Shown here one piece after another: positions 58,877 through 64,000 of a stretch of 64,000 nucleotides of DNA. The position numbers and the translations under genes are program-made. Under the pieces are notes generated by a model. The model was given only the letters and a program-made list of their open reading frames with translations, had not been told where the DNA came from and searched no databases. The first letter of the stretch is position 1, and each line of letters begins with the position of its first letter. Source of the DNA: Rehmannia glutinosa (Eukaryota > Streptophyta > Magnoliopsida > Lamiales > Orobanchaceae); assembly GCA_016081115.2 (NCBI GenBank), contig JABTTQ020000683.1, positions 372,021 to 436,020 of the forward strand. The letters are read 5' to 3'.

Positions 58877-59485
58877 TTGAGGTTCAAAATTTGGGATTCT
58901 CTTTGGTTACCAAAATTTCCAAGCTTTAGTTCCTCTTATCCATTGCATGTTGATTCTCAATATTTTTGGGTTTGTGATCTGTTTGAGCCTGGGGGCCGAA
59001 AATGGAACTTTGGAATAATTTTCTCTTTGTTCTCTCATGAAGAGGCCAAAATGATTGTCAGTATTCCTATTGGCCAGGTGGGTGAGATTGATCGTTTGTG
59101 TTGGCATTGGGAGAAGAGTGGTAGATACTCAGTGAAATCTGGCTATAAAGTCCTAAAAGAGTGTAGAACTTTAAAGGCGATTTCCAAGCAAGCAACTGAA
59201 GCTTTCTACCAAAAGATGTGGAATTTTACGTGGAAAATTTGTGTTAAAAATAATTTGAAAATGTTCCTTTGGAAATGCTCGCAAGGAGTTCTTCCTACAA
59301 TGGATAAGTTGGCAAGAAGAGGGTGTTGTGTTGATTTTATTTGCCCTTTGTGTGGAGAGATGGAAGAATCAATGGAACACCTTTTTCACTTGCTTGAGCC
59401 AAGATTGTCCGGAAGTTGTCTACGATTTGTTGGGATGGCATTAAAAATGAGTCCGTGTGTTTGTCGGGGTGGTGGAGTAGGTTGA
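58877..59485 (+). pseudogene. LINE ORF2, zf-RVT domain
   Basis: A 202-codon frame with GRYSVKSGYKVLKE, WKICVKNNLKMFLWK, LPTMDKLARRGC and the Cys/His set CPLCGEMEESMEHLFHL, typical of the zinc-binding domain between RT and RNase H in plant LINEs. Its start is an artefact of an upstream stop. Confidence 0.88.
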
Positions 59486-59713
59486 GCTTGATTGAAAAAG
59501 GGGATAATAATAACCATAGGATCCAGTTATCCGTCTATATCTTATGGTGGCTCTGGAAAACTAGGAATATTTGGGTTTTTCAAAAAAAATTATATTTCGG
59601 AACTCGAAGTGGTGACTAGAGCAATTCAAGAATGGAAAGAATTTAATTCTGCCTAGGGGGGCCAGTGTGTTGCTAGGGTCGGTCAGAGCGTTGAGGTTAT
59701 CGAGCAGGGATGC

Positions 59714-60043
59714 GTGGGGGGGAATGAGATTAAAGTAGGACCTATTTTTGTTGAGGCCAGTGCTTTACTTCTCGATTCTGGTAAATGGATTATTGGGGGA
59801 AGAATGGTGGGAAATGAGAGTTGTATGTTGAAAACTTGGGCAGATTCTAGGGAGGATATTTCTTCTCCAGTGGAGGCTACTCTTGTGGCAATTTGGCATG
59901 CTCAACTCATTGCTGATTCGTGGGAGTTGAAACATATCATTGTGGTGGTCGAAGACGAGTCAATCCATCATCATCTCATCGCTAAGCAACCTTTTGGAAG
60001 TGGATTAGATAGTATCTTTTTTGATATCTTACTTTTCTGCTAA
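59714..60043 (+). pseudogene. LINE ORF2, RNase H-like C-terminus
   Basis: The order 'PVEATLVAIWHAQLIAD..ELKHIIV' is that of the RVT_3 fold: a Glu-Ala helix and a following strand. The catalytic Asp at the start and the late ADxLA motif are not evident. The stop is at 60041. Confidence 0.7.
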
Positions 60044-60527
60044 TTGTTTGATGTTTGTTCCTTCTCTTTAGTTACAGATGTGTAATTTGGGTCTAATTGG
60101 CAGTCTTGTGGGATTGCCTGGTTGATCTTGTTTGGTTAAATTGTGTTTGTTTCAATTTCCTTTTGGCTGGGATGTAGCCAATGGGTTCATTGGGTCAGTT
60201 GACCTCGAACATTTGTACCAGTCTCATTGTTGAGTTTTTTATAATATTACTACCGTTTCGGAAAAAAAAAGAATGAACCAGTAAAAAATGGCAAAAATCA
60301 GCCTTGTCGATCAAATGTTTGGCAATTTAAGGCTTTAAATTTGGTGTTTCTTATATATGTTTGATTATTTATATATTGGTTTATAAACTTATGATATATA
60401 CTTTTTTAGGTGGTATTAATTTTTTTTATCTGCTAATTTCAAAAAATAAAAATTTATTTCTATCTTTAAATTGTATTATCGAATAATTAAATGTTATACT
60501 CTATTATTTCATATAATATATATATAT

Positions 60528-61533
60528 AGGGAGGGGATCCTGTGAGACCATCCTCCTAGGTAAGACCATAGGACCAAATCTACACCATAAAAAACATAAA
60601 TCAATGGTCAAGATCTAAATAAATCTACACAACTTTTCATATGAAAATATACATTGTAGGGGGTAAAATAGGATCCAACAAATTATATATAGTAACCACT
60701 TCCTAAAAATTAGGGACGTGATCTTGTATTGATCACGTCCCCATAATCAAGCGATTCACCTTTCCTCTCCCCCTTCCCATTCGAACCTGCAATATTCAAA
60801 TATGACAACAGAATCATGCAACAATTAATGAAAAGTATACAATTACACTATACTAACTATACATTAAAACATTACTAAGTATACATAAACAATTAACTAA
60901 GTATACAATTACACTAAACTACCTGTACATTAAAATATTACTAAGTATACAGAAACATTTAACTAAGTATACAATTACATTGAACTAACTATACATTAAA
61001 ATATTACTAAGTATAAAGAAACATTTAACTAAGTATACAATTACACTGAACTAAATACACAATTCCACTGAATTACTTATATAACTAAGTATACAATTCC
61101 ATTGAACTAAGTATATAAATCCATTGAACTAAGTATACAAATTCTTTAAACTACTTATTAAACTACTTATATAACTAATAATACTACTGAACTAAATATA
61201 CAATAAAACATGACTAAGTATACAAGTCCACTGAACTAACTATACAATAAAACGACTGTTCACAAATATGGCGGAAAGAAGTATCAATTTTGAAAAAAAC
61301 GTTTGAAGTTGATGATTTTCTCCCTAAAAATCGGGTAACTAAGGTAGGATTATGTTTCCTTAAAAATAGCTAATAACCGTCCAGTTAACAAAACTGATTA
61401 AATATAAAAGTACAATTATACCCTTATTATCCTAAATTAACTAAAATGATCTACACCTTCCAAAATTTTAAATCAAGATTCCATAAGTGTTCTTATGGAC
61501 TAACCTAAAGGGATTGGTCTCATTTGAACCAAT

Positions 61534-61536
<3 letters not shown>
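60528..61536. mobile_element. Foldback-like element B
   Basis: The left end AGGGAGGGGATCCTGTGAGAC and the right end in reverse GGATTGGTTCAAATGAGACC share the GTGAGACC / AGGTTAGTCCATA design with A and C. TA runs sit on both sides. The inside (60830-61260) is a loose tandem array of ACTAAGTATACA(AT) words. Confidence 0.65.
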
Positions 61537-61567
<31 letters not shown>

Positions 61568-62287
61568 GATCAAGTGAGACCATGTCTTTAGGTGAGACAC
61601 AATGGACTAATATCAACCATCCCCCACTATTAATCAATGGGTAGGATTTAATGAATAAAAAATATATTAAAATATTAATTTAATCAATATAAGGGTAGTA
61701 GGGTAAAATAACATAACAAGTTAGTTACAAAAATGGAATCAAATCTCTTTCGCTCTCATACATCTCCCAATTTTCCGTCTCTCTCTCTCTCATTCCTCCA
61801 TTAACGCAAATAAAGAAAACTGTGAAGAACTCGAAAATTACAGTTCATGAAAATTACAGAGAAAAAACAAGAAAAATCGGTGCAATATTATAGAGAAATA
61901 ACGAACAGTGAGTTCGAAAACTAAATATGCAACAAAACTCAACTAAATATGCATTATTTGAAAACTATATATGCAGCGTAAAAAAACTAATATGTAGTAC
62001 AATATATCCAATAACTATGCAAGAAGTCATAAACTATGCAACAAAATCAGCTAACTATGTATTATCTAGAAACTATCTATGCATTGTGGAATAACTAAAT
62101 ATGCCGTACATTATGTAACATCCCATTTTTATAATTTCCAAAAGCAACATCCCATTTTCATCACTAAATATACATTATATTGAACCTATTTATGCAGTGT
62201 AGTATAACTACATATGCAGTACGTTATATTCAATTATGTCTTGTTTTCGTAAAACAGTGCCAACAAAATAACTAAATATGCATTATA

Positions 62288-62600
62288 TAGGATTTGGTTC
62301 AAATGAGACTTTATCCTCCCTAGGTGAGACAGTGTGGACTCATCTTACCCATTGATCTTAAAAAATGAAGGGATGTGATTAATTCAATTTTTTTAATTAT
62401 TTCCTAATTTTTGCTGATTTTAAGGGTAAGATTGTAATTTTGTAGTTCAAATTAGTGGTCCCCAATGCGGATTTTTTGAAATTTGAAATTGACACTTTGT
62501 CGGATTTTGTGGCGGAATTTAAGGAACATGTTTTCTTTCCAATATTTTTATTTTACAAAGATAGTTAGGGTTCTTCTCTTTGCATAATTAGACATCAAAT
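62288..62600 (+). mobile_element. Fragment D of the same family in the loop of C
   Basis: GGATTTGGTTCAAATGAGACTTTATCCTCCCTAGGTGAGACAG copies the left-end layout of the family, but no matching right end was found. It may be a truncated nested copy or original loop sequence. Confidence 0.45.
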
Positions 62601-63067
62601 AATGCATATCTAGTTATTTTGTTGGCACTTTTTTTTACGAAAACAATACATAATTGAATATAACGTCTCATGCGTATGTTTACTACTCGCATAAATAGGT
62701 TCAATATAATATATATTTAGTTATGAAAATAGGATGTTGCTTTTGGAAATTATAAAAATGGGATGTTACATAATGTCTTTGCATATTTAGTTATTCCACA
62801 ATGCATAGATAGTTTCTAGATAATACATAGTTAGTTGATTTTGTTGCATAGTTTATGACGTCTTGCATAGTTGGATATCTTGTACTAAATATTAGTTTTT
62901 TTTACGCCGCATAGATAGTTTTCGGATAATGCATATTGATTGAGTTTTGTTGCATATTTAGTTTTCGAACTCACATTCGTTATTTTCTGTAATATTGCAC
63001 CGATTTTCTTCTTTTTTCTCTATAATTTTCGAGTTCTTCACGGTTTTTTTATTTGCGTTAATGGAGG

Positions 63068-63070
<3 letters not shown>

Positions 63071-63106
<36 letters not shown>
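63071..63106 (+). repeat. (GA)18 microsatellite
   Basis: A pure GA run in the right arm of element C. The left arm has a shorter CT run at the same place (about 61781-61793). Confidence 0.9.
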
Positions 63107-63109
<3 letters not shown>

Positions 63110-63393
63110 GGGATTGGGAAAATTGGGAGATGTATGAGAGAGAAAAAAGATTTGATTCCATTTTTGTAACTAACTTGTTATGTTATTTTACCCTACTACC
63201 CTTATATTGATTAAATTGATATTTTAATATATATTTTTATCCATTAAATCATACCCATTGATTAATAGTGGGGGATGGTTAAGATTAGTCCATTGTGTCT
63301 CACCTAGAGACATGATTTCACTTGATCCTCCCCCTATATATATATAATGTAATTAATTTTATTAAGTTGTACAAGGACGAAAAAAATTATTTT

Positions 63394-63400
63394 GTTGAGA

Positions 63401-63433
<33 letters not shown>

Positions 63434-63473
63434 ACCTTAATCTGGCGCCTTAGACCAACTCGGCCATCTCAAC
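63394..63473 (-). tRNA. tRNA-Leu (anticodon AAG)
   Basis: On the minus strand an 80-nt cloverleaf starts GTTGAGATGGCCGAGTTGG and ends TCTCAAC, with a 7-bp acceptor stem GTTGAGA/TCTCAAC. The anticodon stem CCAGA/TCTGG encloses TTAAGGT, giving AAG. A long variable arm (TCCGAAAGGGC), typical of class II leucine tRNAs, and the T arm GTGGGTTCAAATCCCAC follow. A box (TGGCCGAGTTGG) and B box (GGTTCAAATCC) are present. No CCA and no intron are seen. It serves CUU/CUC codons once A34 is modified. Confidence 0.97.
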
Positions 63474-64000
63474 ACTGAGACACGTTTGCACATAAGTATT
63501 ATAAGAACTATACCTGTAATGGGCACATCAGCACGTATTCTAGAGGAACCAAGTAATAGACTAAATTTAAATTTTGTATGCCCTAAATAGTCGCAACCAT
63601 TTGATTTATAATTATGATTAATTGTTATATTTTGAGTAAGTCTCATGTGAGACCGTCTCATGGGTTTAAATTCATGATACAGATTCAACCCATTTTACAA
63701 ATCAAAGAAAATTAGATCCAAATGGATTTTATATAATATGGGTCAATTAGGATCCGTCTAACATAAAATAGTCACTAAGCTAACAAAAATGTCATCTAAG
63801 ATGAAATATTTTATCTAATTGAAGTATAATATACAACTCAAGTAAAAGGAATAATTATATTTCAGGACAGTCACATGTACATTTTTCTGCAAATTTCTTC
63901 AAATTTGCAATAGACACCTACTCCTATTGTCATGGAAATGACAATTAAAACATTGTCCTCTAATTATATATGGCATTCATTTTTTACAGAAGTATTAATT
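63474..64000. other. AT-rich flank, possible repeat fragment
   Basis: No gene. GTCTCATGTGAGACCGTCTCATGGG at about 63641-63664 resembles a common plant repeat end, but I could not pair it with a second end in the window. Confidence 0.35.

Larger units (their letters stand above)
54092..60270 (+). mobile_element. L1-type LINE, 6.2 kb, with poly(A) tail and target duplication
   Basis: AGAATGAACCAGTA occurs at 54078-54091 and again at 60270-60283, just after a poly(A) run (60262-60270). Between lie a 5' UTR of about 590 bp, ORF1 and ORF2 (endonuclease, RT, zinc-binding domain, RNase H), as in plant L1 elements. It looks full-length, not 5'-truncated, but both reading frames are broken. Confidence 0.93.
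61565..63336. mobile_element. Foldback element C with arms of about 720 bp
   Basis: The left arm (61565 to about 62279) starts GGGGATCAAGTGAGACCATG and reappears in reverse from 63336 (GGGGGAGGATCAAGTGAAATC) down to about 62612. The arms stay strongly similar throughout: GTGAGACACAATGGACTAAT, CCATCCCCCACTATTAATCA, AATGGAATCAAATCT and ACGAAAACA. A loop of about 330 bp holds another related end (GGATTTGGTTCAAATGAGAC at 62288). The flanks are TA runs. It has no gene. Its RNA would fold into a long hairpin. Confidence 0.8.

Overview
The window is nuclear DNA of a flowering plant, most likely a eudicot. The evidence is a split NAC transcription factor gene of the VND type, a eukaryotic tRNA-Leu without encoded CCA, and plant-type Ty3/gypsy (Tat lineage), Ty1/copia (Sirevirus type), L1-type LINE, SINE, CACTA, hAT, Mutator-like and PIF/Harbinger-like elements. 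It is AT-rich and dominated by transposons. The sequence does not name a species. All calls come from reading; no database search was run.

Layout. 1-205: start of a copia-type gag, running off the left edge (minus). 1207-1382: small hAT-type MITE. 1761-13143: an 11.4 kb Tat-lineage Ty3/gypsy element on the minus strand with both LTRs, a 5-bp target duplication (AACAT), decayed gag-pol, a second RNase H, a decayed antisense extra gene (2597-4887), and a 119-bp tandem array that flips direction twice and carries a 482-bp CACTA insertion. 14675-15118 and 24307-24764: two solo LTRs of the same family. 15589-25761: many small DNA transposons, most with recognisable target duplications, plus a copia 3' fragment and a two-headed tRNA-derived SINE inside a PIF/Harbinger-like element.

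25921-30471: the only evident protein-coding host gene, a VND4/5-like NAC gene with three coding exons, a probable 5'-UTR intron behind a (CT)27 tract, and a second coding intron that starts with GC instead of GT and holds two MITEs. Proteins of this class switch on secondary-wall formation in xylem vessels.

30641-34740: more MITEs, partly nested. 35165-49169: a 14.0 kb Sirevirus-type Ty1/copia element on the minus strand with 1.5 kb LTRs, broken gag-pol and a broken envelope-like reading frame. 49928-51316: a Mutator-like element with about 200-bp inverted repeats and a perfect 10-bp duplication. 52270-54058, 60528-61536 and 61565-63336: three members of a long-inverted-repeat (foldback) family; the first contains a hAT insertion. 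54092-60270: an L1-type LINE with poly(A) and a 14-bp target duplication, inserted about 20 bp past the first foldback element. 63394-63473: tRNA-Leu(AAG), minus.

Apart from the NAC gene and the tRNA, almost everything recognisable is mobile DNA. All long transposon genes carry stops or frameshifts. I found no new coding system. The most unusual items are the direction-switching 119-bp array, the foldback family with long arms, and the cluster of perfect GGCACGATATCGTGCC palindromes in a Mutator-like element.
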